A stretch of DNA of 64,000 nt from Akebia trifoliata (taxonomy: Eukaryota; Streptophyta; Magnoliopsida; Ranunculales; Lardizabalaceae), in the NCBI GenBank assembly GCA_017979445.1, contig CM030711.1:46547560-46611559 (forward strand), given 5' to 3'. Below the pieces are notes generated by a model. The model was not told where the DNA came from and did not search any database. It saw nothing but the letters and a program-made list of their open reading frames with translations. A program made the position numbers and the translations under genes. Of the stretch, positions 1 through 12,634 are shown one piece after another (positions within the stretch are counted from its first letter, which is position 1; each line of letters starts with the position of its first letter).

Positions 1-158
1 AACCATAAAATTGAAGGAATATTTACGAAAAACATGATTTTGTTGATCATGGATTCAAATCCACCGTACATGTATATATGATTCTTCCTTTCGACCCTTA
101 GTGATATGTCCTTATAAGTAAATTTTAAAAGGAGAATAAATTGGACAGTAATAATTAC

Positions 159-2512
159 CTTATTTTTGCAGTTATGAAGACCATTACAATAGAATTGGTC
201 AATGATAATTGGGTTATCAACTGAAGTAAGCTTCATGTTCTCAAAGGTGACCCCTCTAACAAAACCAGATCCTCCCTGCATAATTCAACAAAATAACATG
301 AAATAAACTTTAGTAGAAGAAATTCCTTCACAAAAATGAAAATATGTAGGGTTATGCCCTCGAAATTCTTTAACTAATCCACCGCTATAAGCCTTAAATG
401 TCAGGGCTAATGCTTCCCAATCAGTCACCTTGCGGTATATAACCTTGCAAGGTGGTCTTTATTGATCGACACATAATTTACATTCCATAAATTAACTTAT
501 GAGTCGAGATAATCTGACTACCCCACTTGGCAAACTCAATCGACTACTTGACATGACAAGTTTGAGAATCATAGAACTGCACTTCTCGGGACACACAATT
601 CACTCGAAATACACTTTTTATGGGGAAGTGCATCCTTGTATCCCAATGAGTGCAGAACTACAATTCCCGAACTTATCACATTAGAGTAGTGGATTGAATT
701 TGACACATGGGGTAGTCAGATTATCAGGATTCTTAATTTATATGTAAAAAAAATTCAAGAATTGGATCGAAATAAACTACTATTTTTGCTTATAATCTTG
801 GCCAAATAAAATATAATTGAAGATTTCGTAACAAAATGAGAATTTGACGTCCTTTCTACCTGCCATGTCTTTATCCTCAATCCGTTCGACGTCCCGTGGA
901 AGGTGCAATTAGAGACATATATTTGTTCAACTTTGGCATAAGATTCTGATCTTCCTAAGCTCCCAACACTACAATAACAAAAAGAGAATTATTAGCCACC
1001 ACTCTAGATCTCTTTGTAATAGTAAACTATATGATGCAATGTGATAAAATATATATATATATCGATACATCATATCATCTTGACATAAGATTATACACCT
1101 TATTACATCGCATCATATCTTATAATATTTTATTAATTATCAATAATAATAGATATTGATTACTAACCTTATACCATGTCCCGGCCCACAAAAAATTTGA
1201 GTAATATTTACGTCCGAGGTACCATTTCCAATTGAAATGCAATCATCTCCTACAATACAAAATGGAAGAAATTTAACTCAAAATGACTACATAGTCTACT
1301 TAAATTATTCGATTAAGAATGAAATTAGAGCAGAAAACTACCGGTGCCTACGACGGATTCCATGATCTCGACGTGCTTGCTGTTTCCAAGATGTATACCA
1401 TCGGTGTTTGGACTGTTCTCGGGTGCAGTTATCATAATCTTCGAAATCTGAACTCCCAAGCAATTATTTAAGACCAAATGCATCATTGGGCTGTTAATGA
1501 ATTTCAATCCTCTCAATCGAAAGTTGTTGCAATGGCTGATCTTCACGGACTGCAATCGACCAATAGATAACAGTAAAAAAATAATTTCTATCTTTTATTT
1601 CTTTAATTTAATATAGTGAAAATCAAATTTTAATAGAGAAAAATAATACTTACCGTAGGTGCTCCTGGACATATCTACATGAACAAAGCAAAATAAAAGT
1701 TAATAAATTAAGAAAATATAAATTTGAATATTAAAAAAAAAAAAAAAGTAGGTGAATTTACATTATCATTTCTACATTTCCACCAAGATGAACCCTGCCC
1801 GTCAATCTGACCCGTCCCGTTAAGGTTGAGACCATTGATCGAATGGAACACAATCCAATGTTCCAAATTATTACCATTCCATGCCGAAATATGGCTTGGG
1901 GCCGATATATCTCCTAAAATCTGATTATAATATTTACCAAAAAAATTATTTAACATGATATTTAAATTTAATTTAATAAATATAAGAGAAAAAAATTATA
2001 TATAAATCTTCTCTTTAATTACCTGAAAATTAATATCGATAGAATTACATGGGCCATTGAAGGTTACTGGATTCAGCAAGAATGTTTTTCCATATGGAAC
2101 CTTTAAGGTTGAAGAGCCCGACATTGAACAGGCCTTAGCCCATGCTTTCAAAAATGCCTATAAATTAAAAAAAAAAAAAATTGTTAGATTGTATTTATAT
2201 AAAATAAAATTAAAAAAGATAAACCATTAGAGGGAGAGAATTTTACCTTTGAATCATCGGTTTTACCATCTCCAACTGCACCATAATCCACAACATCAAA
2301 AACATTTGATGAATATGAATCCCAGTGGACCCAAGGCATCCGGGCCCACCCAAATGAAGCCCAACATAAGATGATAAACATTTTGAAAGCTCCCTATACA
2401 CACACACACACACACAAACCATTGTTGTAAGATAACTTCAGATGTCAGCTAATCCATGGATCATACCAAGAGAGAGAGAGAGAGAGAGAGGGAGAGTTAC
2501 CTTGACATCCAT
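159..2512 (-). CDS. Polygalacturonase (GH28 pectinase), 3' end beyond window
   Basis: Hydrolyses alpha-1,4-galacturonan (pectin) in the cell wall. I join nine exons by GT-AG sites: 2501-2512, 2247-2393, 2023-2157, 1762-1920, 1654-1674, 1342-1549, 1168-1249, 860-968 and 159-275. They give about 330 residues without a stop; the family is usually 390-450, so the last exon(s) lie left of base 1. The start at 2512 follows an in-frame stop and gives a hydrophobic leader ([19 protein letters not shown]), read as a secretion signal. The PG N-terminal motif [16 protein letters not shown] follows. All four GH28 signatures are present: NTDG (about 206-209), GDD (228-230), GHG (251-253, catalytic-site His 252) and RIK (286-288). 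Exon 1 codes only four residues and exon 5 only seven (ICPGAPT), so gene finders may miss them. Family and splicing are firm; the tissue role is unknown. Confidence 0.93.
501..732. mobile_element. MULE-like MITE, copy 1 (in polygalacturonase intron 8)
   Basis: A 232-bp foldback with termini GATAATCTGACTACCCCA and its reverse complement, extending outward to GAGTC/GATTC. The flanks TTAACTTAT (492-500) and TTAATTTAT (733-741) are a 9-bp target duplication with one mismatch, the size made by Mutator-like transposases. Related to 51427-51650 and 56898-57123. No coding capacity. Confidence 0.8.
2398..2491. repeat. (AC)n and (GA)n microsatellites in polygalacturonase intron 1
   Basis: An AC run at about 2398-2416 and a GA run at about 2469-2491 lie inside the first intron (2394-2500), between the four-codon exon 1 and exon 2. 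On the gene strand the AC run forms a TG tract just before the acceptor. Confidence 0.85.
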
Positions 2513-5500
2513 GAATGAAATAACAATGTTCTCTATCGGTTACAGCTTACAAGAGACTATTAGTATTTATTTGCAAACATTTGATTTAAATATAGTAAAA
2601 GAATTCACGTTATCTATTATGAAATCTTCACCAGTTTCATTCCATCTATAAAAGTTATATTTACAAACCATTTGTAGTAACTAAGTTAACTTGAATTGAA
2701 CTTTCCATTTTAAACATTTTTGTTCTTATGGATTATTGATGTAGTGTTCCTGGGTGTTGAGTAGCTATCCAACTACCATCTCCTTTGCATGCCAAGTCAC
2801 ATGTTTTTTTATATCAACATTGATGACGGTTTGACCTACACCTTGGTAGATCAACTAGGGGTGTCCATTTAACGAAATCGAATCGAATCAAAATCAACAC
2901 ATTGACACTGACACTTGGCGAGTAGTTTTCATTTTATATGGGTCTACATAGAATAAAATGACACGTGGCGTGGATTGAAAAATGGGAGTTGAGGAGCTAT
3001 TGTGCTTCGGTAATTACACGATTTCACTCTTTATACGTAACGTTTAAATCCCGAACGAAAATCAGCAATACTTCCCGCCTTACCATATATAACATTTGCA
3101 CGTGCAGATCACGTGGGAAAAACTTTAAAGTGGAAAGTAGCATCAAAATATTTACACGCTCTCTAGATTGCGACACGTGTACCGTTCACACCTCATGAAA
3201 GGCTAGGATTAATACTAATTCTTCGATATTGCTCTGGTGTGAATCTCTAGGAATATAAGTGTATCCATAAGAGAATATCTAGATTGGATTTTCAAAATCA
3301 TGGATCCAATATCCGGCATTATATGATATAATTGTGAGGATCTGAAGGATCTAATCAGGATCTAGTTAGATATGATTTAGTCTTGACTCTTGACCTTGGT
3401 TGACCTATAAGTTAATCAGATCGGTTATGAATCCACCCTGATCCAATTAAAAGCAATCAAAGATGACCCGATCCAATTGGTTGTGTAGAGTCTAGATTCT
3501 CTAGTTTAATTGTATCCTATTTATAGGACCCACATAAATATTTGTTCTTTTATTATTATTCTTAATTTCATATAAATACATATAGATAAAATATTTTAGT
3601 CTTTTTGGTATATTTGTAATTATAAAATAGAATTTTAAACAATTTATATGATTTTATATTTTTTAAATCTTTTGAACATTGATAATTTGAAAATAAGACA
3701 TGTGATCGGATTGGTTTCGGATTAAGGATAAAGTTAAATGGATCGGATTTGGTTTACATATTCATTAATCCGATCGGATTAATATTTAAAAAATTCAGAT
3801 CGGTATTGGAGTGGTATCAAACAAATCCATTGCTAGCCCTACTCATGTTAGGCATTTCTACCACCAATGGTCCCATTTTAGTTACTTTATTTTAAATCAT
3901 TGAACAAAAATGTTTTATCCAAAACAAATTTGGAGTCAGTTGATCAAAATCTTATTTTCCATTTAATCTTATTAAAGAGTCGCGATATTGGTACCCACCT
4001 TTTCAGATATTTGCACCCACTTAAAATGAAAAAGAAAAGGACAGATGAGTCACATTCATATTAGTACTTGGATCCACCATAATAACTAAAACATTTGAAA
4101 TTTAAAACCCTTAATTTCTGTTCATGTCATTGGCGAAGTTGAAGATAACTCCTCTTAGTTCTTTTATTTTCTATTGATTCTAAATTGTGAGTTCGAAACT
4201 ATGAATTATTTCTTGATTAAAAAGTCACACGTGTTGTGTGGGTTGGTGCATGTGGTCATAGATTATTCTTGTCGGGTATGGTTGGGAAACCTGGATTGGA
4301 CCTGTCCTATGGATTGCTTGATGAACTGGTCCTCTACCAGTAGGGATACCGTGTTTCAAAAAAAAAAAAAAAATTTCTAAAAATCATTTTTTCGATGGAC
4401 AACAATAAAAGATGATAACTATTAAAATCTCATTATATTTTTAGGCTTTCTCATTATTTATTTCATTTGTTTGAACTCGATTCCCAATAACACAATCTAA
4501 AAGGTAAATAACTCAATCAAATGACTACAATTACAATAAATATGATAATTCTAAAAGTTGTAGATAAAACTTGTATCTTTCCATGCATTTATCGATTTTT
4601 GTTTTCATGTCTTATGTTTTACAGAAAAACTTTGTATCAACAGGACTCATTTGACATGGCTTTAGTCATGTCACTCGTGTCATGTCGACACAGTTTTTAA
4701 GTACAAAAAATATGTTGAAAGGATAGATTTGACATGGTTTATTCCACGTCGCTTATGTCTTGTCGACATGGCTAAACACATATTGACCTTTCCGCATCGA
4801 TATAAGTAAATCAAAAATAATTTTTGTGCATATTTAACACATTATTAATAAGTTTTTGTTATCAATACTTTTTAAAAATATTTGTCAATATTTTTAAGCA
4901 TTCAAATGTTGTACATTAGAGCTTTAACCCTAATCTAAATCAATTCCTAGCATTTCTCTTAATTTTTTTTTTATCATTTTCCCTTATTACAAATACATTA
5001 CAAAGTAGAATTGATAAACAAACGAAAAAGAACTTAAGTTTGATGTTGTTACATGCCTATATTTGGAAAAGGGACTATTGTAGCTTGGGTTGCTAAGGAG
5101 CATAGGATCACAACTCACAAGTTTTAGAATGTATGTGTTACGTGGGAAGAGGTAGTTATTTCCCTTGTAAATGGTGGGGATGGTTTTGGAAGTAAGTGTT
5201 TTACTTTGAGAAGGAAATAACTAATTGAGTAGTTGATTTGTTTTAGGAAATAGCTTTTCTAAATTTTAGGAGTGGTGCAACGTGCTAAATTTTTGTAAAA
5301 TCTATTTAAGTAATTAATTAATGTGAATTAGTCAGACATATAATTATTATTAAAATCTTTTGGGATTTAGAGATTCACCATCTTGAATTGGTGGCCATAG
5401 GAGGTCCAATCTCCCTCGAACGAGATCAATTTCTGATCTTTCTTCCTCTTTTATTATTTTTGTGATCCGATCAAAGTAGGTTCGTATCAGATGTCTTGCA

Positions 5501-5900
5501 AGACTCAAAACAAAGCTTAGTCAAAGATGAAATTCTTTGTGAGACGACGACGTTGTGAGAAAGAAGTTTGAGTGTAACTAACGAAAACACGTTTGATTGG
5601 TGTATATACCATGTGGGTGCAACAAATAAGTGGATGTATTACTCCAAAATTCCAACTAGTGAAAGTGAAGACCAATTCAAAGATAAGGGACTGCCCCGCC
5701 GAGTTGATTTCCGAGGGACTTGTAGATGTTCCCATCTCAATATTCAAAGAAGTCCAGGGAAAGCATCTTAGAAGACCTGTTTGGGAGCAAACTTAATTTT
5801 ATCCCTAATATTTAACTAGTCCATTCCACCCCTTAAAAAAAAGTATAGATAGCACCAGGTCCAACACCTCAACACATGCCACGTAAACCACAAAGAAAAT
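2513..5900. other. Intergenic, polygalacturonase 5' side to SPX gene 3' side
   Basis: No gene recognised. A hAT-like start (CTAGGGGTGTCC) lies near 2858. An ACACGTGGC G-box is at about 2961-2969. At 3700-3836 there is an inverted copy of the sequence at 42107-42260, ending in TAGCCCTA, a hAT-type terminus. The block 5340-5790 is less AT-rich and has overlapping open frames on both strands, but I recognise no protein. The promoter of the left-hand gene should lie just right of 2513; I could not pick a TATA box with confidence. Confidence 0.5.
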
Positions 5901-5914
5901 TTTAAAAACACAGC

Positions 5915-6111
5915 TGATTTTCTAACTAAAAATCTTCACTCGGTCAATACTCAACTGACATAGCACATACACATAATCATAGATCTATTTCCGTAGGATA
6001 TACAATTGCAAATCCACATAAAAGATGTGATAATTGTGTATCCTGATGGCTCTGTGTCCATACCACATCAACTGAGTATTGACCGAGTGAAGACTTCCTA
6101 GCTAGAAAATC
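5915..6111. mobile_element. Palindromic MITE-like foldback
   Basis: About 197 bp in which the left half (GATTTTCTAACT...CTTCACTCGGTCAATACTCA) is matched by the reverse complement of the right half, with a loop near 6015. Nearly the whole element pairs. No convincing target duplication was found, so the superfamily is open. Confidence 0.65.
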
Positions 6112-6724
6112 ATTAGTCTTTTAAAAAGGCGCAAGGCATTAATTCCTTGGAATGTGTCGTTGTTTGGGAGGAGAATTTCAATCCTCTATACCGGTTCATA
6201 CAATTTGGACTAAAAATACAAATAAACATAAAGAGTAGCCTAACTCTCTTGATGTGGCAGTGCACAAAACCATTGCTTTTTTATTCGAGATGCACAAAGA
6301 AGATATATAACTTACAATAATAATAACGCTCTTCTATTGCCACACAAAGTCTTAATTCTTTGGTAATTTACATATGAAATGGGGTGCTGATAGCAAAACT
6401 TGGCATGGCGAGCATTTAAAAAAGAGTGAACAAGAAGTAAAGAACACACATGAGCTGGAAACACAAATATCACTGTGACAATACAATATAACAGTTTAAG
6501 ATGTCAACTAAAATTAGGCTGTATAGGGTTATCCTTGCAAATAAACACACCCAAAGTTTCTTTGCTCCAACATCTAGTATTTTAGAAGTTTATTTGCACT
6601 ATCCACATTCATGCAAATTTACACTCACGTTCCTAGCAAATACAACCAAGCAGAAGCAACTTTTGGGAAAAAAAAAAAAAAAGACATATAAATACAGTAA
6701 AAGTTTCCCTTCAAGAAACCACAA

Positions 6725-9700
6725 TCACTTGGCTGCTTGCTCCAGAACAGGAATTTTATTGGAAGTCACCTCCAACACATTAACCTGCAATGGGGGCAAT
6801 GAAAACTGGCTCACCGACGAACTTCCACTCCGAATCTCCTTCAAACCCCGCAACGCTGATATAGTGCTCTTCATGTACAAGCTCTCCATATACTCAATCT
6901 CTGCTAGATCTTCAGGCATTCTAAGCAACCCTTCTTTCTTAGCTGCATTAGGCTCAGGGAGGTTGAATTCTTCGTTTCCATTTGCTATGGTACTCTGAAC
7001 TAATGGTATGTTTACGGGGAAGAGATGATCCAGCATTACCTCACATTCCTTAACAAGCTTGTAAATCATGTCTGTAGTAAAGAATGGCTGTTGCAAGACC
7101 CTTTGAATGAAGGGCAAGCGAATAAGGGCACCTGTTCGCTTGTCATATTTCTTTAGTATCTTCACCAGACCTGTTTGAAGTATTATGGGAGGAAAATTGA
7201 TCAGTTTAAACTGAATTGAGTATCTCGATTCAGCAGTTGATGAATAATTTGAGTACAGTCCACGAATTACACAAAATTTTCAAAAAATTTACAACTACAA
7301 CAAAACTCAGCTGCACAAATTATACATAATATTGTATAATTTGTTATGATCTCTCTTTTCAGGGGTGGATTTAGAATGGGGGCACTTGCCCATACAAAAG
7401 ATTTCAAATGCAATGGATTAATGTGCTATTGCGACAGACTTTAGCGGCGGATAAAGAATTCTGCCACAATTCTTTTTTTTCACTCTTAATTGTCCCCGCA
7501 AAATTTTTCTACTCTTGGCTGGCCCCACATGAGCAAAATCCTGGCTTTGCACATCTCTTTTTAAAGATTCATAATATTCATGTACTGTTCCACACAATAA
7601 TAATAAATCAATTTAATAAGAAAAATTGCAAAATTATAAATTTTTATTAATTCTATATTTTAAATAGAGAGCTACTATTGGCACCCCAACTTTTACTTAT
7701 TACACCCCAATTAATTAAAAATAAAGAAAGTAAGTAAATGTTTGAGAATAAGTAAAAGTAAGGGTGCCAATAAATGCTCTCCTGTTTTTTGTTAGATTTA
7801 TATTTTTGGGTTTTATAATTCTGTATGAGCTTAATCATGATTGTAAACAACTACTAAAACTGTTTCAACAAGTGTTATAATGTTTTGTAATGTTAAGATT
7901 ATAATTTGAACCAAACCTTTGTAACTTTTGAAGGATATGTTTTAATTTTTAATTGGGGTGTGATAAATAATTTAAGAAATTGGGGTGTAATAAGTAAAAG
8001 TTGGGACGCCAATAGCAGCTCGCTTTAATTATTATAGAATTTGATAGAAAAATAAGAGCTACCAAATTTTTGTAAATGGCGAATTCTGACTCCAAAATTT
8101 AAGAGTCTTTTATGGGCCATCCTCAAACCCAAGTACATTTATTTAAGATATTTCACTAAATTTGAAACAATCACTACCTCCAAACAGGAGGTTTTCAACT
8201 TTGTTCCAAATTCTCCCTCATAAAAGTATTATTTTTAAATGATAAAACTACCCCTTACTTCCAAGGATTGACTATAATCTATACTCATCATAAAGAACTC
8301 ATATTGACACATAGACTTATACTCATTGCATACCAAACTAAAAATCAAATAATCCCTCTGAAGCATAGATCGTCATTCTTTGTTTCACTAGCGCACCCAT
8401 TTCTCCACTTCTCTTAGGTTACGTAATTCATGTTCCTCTTCCAATTCTCCAAAGAATTTGAGAGAGAATTGAGATCAAAACCTTTTTGTTGGTTATTAAA
8501 CACTAGCACACGGCATAAGATTAGGAGTTATGCTTTATTAACTCTCTATTATAAAGACTTTAAAAAACTATTTCAATTTTTTAAAAATAAATGATCTAAT
8601 TTTATATCATATTTTATCATTTAATATATTATAAGGGTATTTAGTAATTTAAAATATTAAATAAGACAAATTTTAAAATAAAATAATAGAATAACATTTA
8701 TGTAATTTTAGAAAACTAACCTAAGTGTTACAAGGGTTGTTGTGGGTAGCTTCATAATTTTTAAAAACTAAAGTGATGGGAGATCACAATTTTATAGTGG
8801 GATCGTAATTTTATTTGATCACGAAAATAACTTGATAATAAGGGTGTCAATCCGTCCCACAAACTCGGCCCAGCCCATCCAAAAAAACATGAGTTAGGAC
8901 CTAGATATTGAACCCACAAATGTCATGCCAGGTTCCAATATAAGCTGGCTAGAACTAAATATTTTCCCCACCCAGCTTCGCAGGTTATGATATTTTGATT
9001 ATATATAAATATCAGTGTATTTATAATAGATAATAGATTTCTTATGTAAGTCTAGTTATGGTGGACAAATTTTTTTACCATTTTTTACATGATTAACATT
9101 ATTTAAAAAAAAAAAAAAGAGCAACTCATACTGTTTTATTTAAAGTGTTTCAATTTGTCCTTCTCAAATTCTAATCTTTTGATTTGTTTATATTTTTAAC
9201 CCATTTCGAACTGTAAGGGCCAGACTAGAACTTAATCAACGTAGACCCTATAGAGGTTTTTGTAGGGCTTAGCGACGTGGGGCATTTTTGGTGTCAAGGA
9301 ACGCGTATTCTCATTGTCTCATTATAATAATAGTAAAGAAGATTCATTCGTTCCTATAGCCTAAAGTAGAATTGGAAAAGTTGTGATTTATCCCATCCAA
9401 TTAAAAATAAAGGGTATTTTAAGGTCCAACTTACATCATTGGACATGTCGCATGCATTATGTATATGATGTATTTGGGGGTATTTGTGTAAAAATAAACA
9501 AGATTACCTGTGTAGTTAAGGGCGCTGTAATTTTCCAGCAAAACCATTTCTCCATGAAAATCAACAATTTCTTTACGAATCTTTAGCAACTCTTCGTTCG
9601 ATTCCTTTGATTTTGCTACCCATTCCTTCAACTCCTGCACAACAGTCCAACAACAGACAGCGAAAGGGCATCAATTCACATTAAAATGCGCGCAAAAAAG

Positions 9701-10493
9701 CATAAAGTAGTATTTCCTCCTAAAACAAAGTGAAAAAATAATATAAAAAAAACATTTTCAAAGGCGAATATTTGCAGAATTGTAGAAAATATGGATACGT
9801 AAGCGAGCCCAGCATCTTCGAACCACTAGTTTTAACTAAAGAACACACGGTGCGTAGAGCACCACAATGTTACTTTTCCAAGGCGCATGTTAGAAAGAAA
9901 TAAAAAAAGATAAGAACACCACGTCAGCGCTTGCGATTCGAGACGAAAGGCCAAAGTCAATCGTGAAGGAATAACGCAAACAGTAAAGCGCAAGATAGAA
10001 ATATCTATGGAACCGAAGAAACTAAAATACGCCACTATGCGCTGTTTAAACGATAATTCAGATATTGTTTATCTCCAGAATTTCAGATCGCATCCGGCGC
10101 ACTTTAGCAAACAAGTATTCAGAAAATCAACAAACAGAGATCAAAAGAAAGATTTTTTTTTTTTTTAAATAAAAAAGTTACCTTTAATCTGATAATATAT
10201 TCTTCCTCTTGTTCGATGAAGAACCAATTGAATTTCTCGAGTTCTGCTTCTAATAACTTAATAAAATCAATCTCCTCCCTCGTCATCGCGTTCACCTCTC
10301 TCTCTTCTCCAATCCCATCCATAAAATCTCCTTCTACAGCTAATCGAGGTCGTTTATTCGATCTATCACAACCACCACCTTTTGGATCGATCAGCTTCAA
10401 TTTCTTCTTCAAATCTTTATACGACAAGAACTTATCTCTCCACTCTGGTAACGTTTCTTCGATCTGATTGCTCAAACTTTTACCAAACTTCAT
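6725..10493 (-). CDS. SPX1: SPX-domain phosphate sensor, SPX1/SPX2 type
   Basis: Single-SPX proteins bind inositol pyrophosphates and, when phosphate is plentiful, hold PHR-type MYB factors off DNA in the nucleus. Exons are 10182-10493, 9508-9634 and 6725-7170, giving 294 residues, close to the usual size of this group (about 255-295). The start is MKFGKSLSNQIEETLPEW; an upstream in-frame Met (18 residues earlier) is rejected because SPX proteins begin at MKFGK. Visible features are the N-terminal helix (Tyr25, Lys29), FIEQEEEYIIRLK, the exon 2 block RKEIVDFHGEMVLLENYSALNYT, and KILKKYDK (Lys150, 153, 154, 157), the basic ligand-binding surface. The C-terminal half holds YMESLYMKSTISALRGLKEI, typical of SPX1/2. 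Intron 2 (2.3 kb) carries two repeats. Two P1BS boxes upstream fit induction by phosphate starvation. The symbol is by family; SPX2 is equally possible. Confidence 0.95.
7360..7553. mobile_element. hAT-like MITE, 194 bp (SPX intron 2)
   Basis: Begins CAGGGGTGGATTTAGAATGG and ends AAAATCCTGGCTTTGCACA. It is flanked by a perfect 8-bp duplication TCTCTTTT (7352-7359 and 7554-7561). Same family as 17802-17993 and the nested copy at about 29070-29750. Confidence 0.85.
7666..8024. mobile_element. Foldback MITE with repeated terminus (SPX intron 2)
   Basis: Long inverted ends: AGAGAGCTACTATTGGCACC on the left and the reverse complement at 7980-8024, continuing into CCAACTTTTACTTATTACACCCC on both arms. 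A third, inverted copy of the terminus lies at about 7750-7785, so a 110-bp element may be fused with a longer one. Related ends occur at 14250 and 61687. No clear target duplication. Confidence 0.7.
8025..9507. other. Rest of SPX intron 2
   Basis: AT-rich, non-coding. A hAT-like terminus (AAGGGTGTCAATCCGTCCC) starts at about 8841, followed by degenerate sequence to about 9000. No gene seen on either strand. Confidence 0.5.
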
Positions 10494-10622
10494 GTCGTTT
10501 CGTTGATTCAGAACGAACGGAATATATGACGGAATTTGACACAAACTTAACGGAAAACTAATGGCAATAATGGTTAATGGGGGGAAGAGAAGAGAGGGTT
10601 AGGGGAGGGGGCATGGTAGTAA

Positions 10623-10628
10623 TATATA
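10623..10628 (-). promoter_or_regulatory. TATA box of the SPX gene
   Basis: TATATA about 130 bp upstream of the SPX start codon, in GC-richer promoter sequence. It predicts a transcription start near 10590 and a 5' leader of about 100 nt. Placement is inferred from spacing to the P1BS boxes and the ATG. Confidence 0.55.
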
Positions 10629-10640
10629 ACGGTTTAAGCA

Positions 10641-10648
10641 GAATATTC
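10641..10648. promoter_or_regulatory. P1BS element (PHR1 binding site), proximal
   Basis: GAATATTC matches GNATATNC, the site of PHR1/PHL MYB factors. It is a perfect palindrome 148 bp upstream of the SPX start and about 13 bp upstream of the TATA box. Confidence 0.75.
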
Positions 10649-10663
10649 GGGGGAGCCTAGAGA

Positions 10664-10671
10664 GAATATCC
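10664..10671. promoter_or_regulatory. P1BS element, distal
   Basis: GAATATCC also matches GNATATNC, 23 bp (about two helical turns) from the proximal box. Paired P1BS sites are usual in strongly phosphate-responsive promoters. Confidence 0.7.
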
Positions 10672-10699
10672 ATCGACGCGAGGGGATATTTCGGAATTT

Positions 10700-12630
10700 A
10701 TTCCTTTTGGTTAGAGAGAGAGACTACGTTAAATGGCTTAAGCCGATTATTAGGGTTTTATTTTGCTGCTTTCCGGTATACATACATTGATGTCCAAAAC
10801 TTAAAAATAATAAAAAATAAAAAATAAAAATTTCAGATAATTGGTCATTCAAGTTTTCACATTAGAATTTTTTTTTTTTTTTTTTCATTTGTGAAGTTTT
10901 TATATTATTGTTATTTAATTTTATTTTTATATTTTGTTTTTTTTTTATACACTTTGGAAATTGGATTTTGCACCGAAAATACCTTTGAATAAATATCCTT
11001 ATTCCCAAGATGTATTTATTGCACTTTAACGTATGTCCTAAGGGCACACGTTAACAAGACCCATTTTTTATATATATAAAGTTTTTGTGAATGACTTTTG
11101 ATATGGTGAACTTTAAGGAAGAAGATGTTGAAATATCAACCATATCACTATAACTTGAGTTGCTATTTGCTACCAATAATACATAATAAAACACATTGTC
11201 ATCGTGATTGAATAATTATTAGTGTGAAGTGCATGGATGAAATGCATAATAAAACACTAATGTTGGGGTGACATTGGATTTAGTGAGATACTCACATTTA
11301 TGACGTGGAGGTGTGCATATAATTATAAATGTTTTTTTACTCGTATATCAAGAAAACATATCTAAGGTTATGTGCGCACCCCACGTCAAAATCCCAATGT
11401 CACCCCAGCACGACTCATTTTAAAAATTAGATGGTAAATTCATCATAAAGGGTAATGATAGAAAGGTAGTTAACAATGTTCTAATCAGTCATAATTAACA
11501 AAATTGATTATTTCAAGAGAGATTTCAACTTACATATGAAATTTGATTAGTCAATATATTAGTAATGTGTTGAATGCAATTATGAGACTTAGTAGTGTCA
11601 ATGGGCCAAACAAAAAGGCAAGGATGCATTAACAATCAAACTCATAATTTATTAAACCCAAAAGTATAATATTTTGGGATTTTATATGTAAAGATATTAA
11701 TATTATAAAACATATATAAAATACAAGAACTCGAGTTGTATCGTCCAACGAGCCTAGCTCGCAAGCTCAAGTTCGACCGTAAACATGAACCAAGCCTAGC
11801 ATTGCTCAACCGATAACAAAACGTGCCTAGTTAAACTACCAAATCACGTCCATAGCGAGTCATTATATTATATTTTTTATTAAATATTTGATCACAAGAT
11901 TATGTTTGAGCAATATATGGAACACATATCCCAACATTGGTTTGTGTTGATAAGTTCATTTTCCTGATAGATATTTTGATGGAATGCTCATTTGACTTAC
12001 AATTTCAATATGTTACTATTGATTAAGAAGGTTCTATCATAAATTGTAGACTATTAAATTCAACACTTACAAAACCCATAATCCACATGTCTCAAAAGGT
12101 GTAATACATATTTCATATGTATTAATAAAATCACTTGATTATTATAGTATCTTTGGTAATTGAGTTAATATGATTTTTTAAATGCAAGAAATACTAATGA
12201 GTCGTGGTTTATTACTCCATATCATGGACACTCATAATCACTTGAAAGATTTTGGTGACCTTCACCTTGAAAATTTTAGAGAAATATTAAATCTTTGAGA
12301 ATGTGGGCAATACCTCGTGGGGACAATTGTCACCCAAAGATTTAAAATATCTCAACAAATTTTGAGAATCACCAAATCGTAAGGTGGTGAGTCTAGAATT
12401 GGATTGTCAAAATATGGGATCAGGTTGACCCAATTGAGTCCTAAGTCCTAACCCAAATCTAGAAAGACGAGTTGTGAGTTGTGACCCAGTTCGACCCAAA
12501 CCCCTGCCTGTCGAACTTGAGGCCCATGCAATCTTGATTAGGCTTGAACTTGGAACATGTTTACAAGTAGAGAGATACTTGGCTAATGGAATAATTTAAT
12601 AACTTATACATAGATTTTCATTGACGGACA
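10700..12630. other. Intergenic, AT-rich
   Basis: No gene recognised. At 10965-11065 lies a dispersed repeat (TGTATTTATTGCACTTTAACG then GGGCACACGTTAACAAGACC) that also occurs at about 14300-14430, 48230-48295 and 54370-54425. From 11700 the DNA has no recognisable feature. Confidence 0.5.
11261..11410. mobile_element. 150-bp MITE
   Basis: Ends TGTTGGGGTGACATTGG and CCAATGTCACCCCAGCA are near-perfect inverted repeats. The match continues inward (ACGTGGAGGTGTGCATATAA against the complement of TATGTGCGCACCCCACGT). A diverged relative may lie at about 24983-25125. Confidence 0.7.
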
Positions 12631-12634
12631 ATGT

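Noticed and set aside
6501..6998. Plus-strand 165-codon frame
   Set aside because: Antisense shadow of SPX exon 3 and its 3' flank; no known motif.
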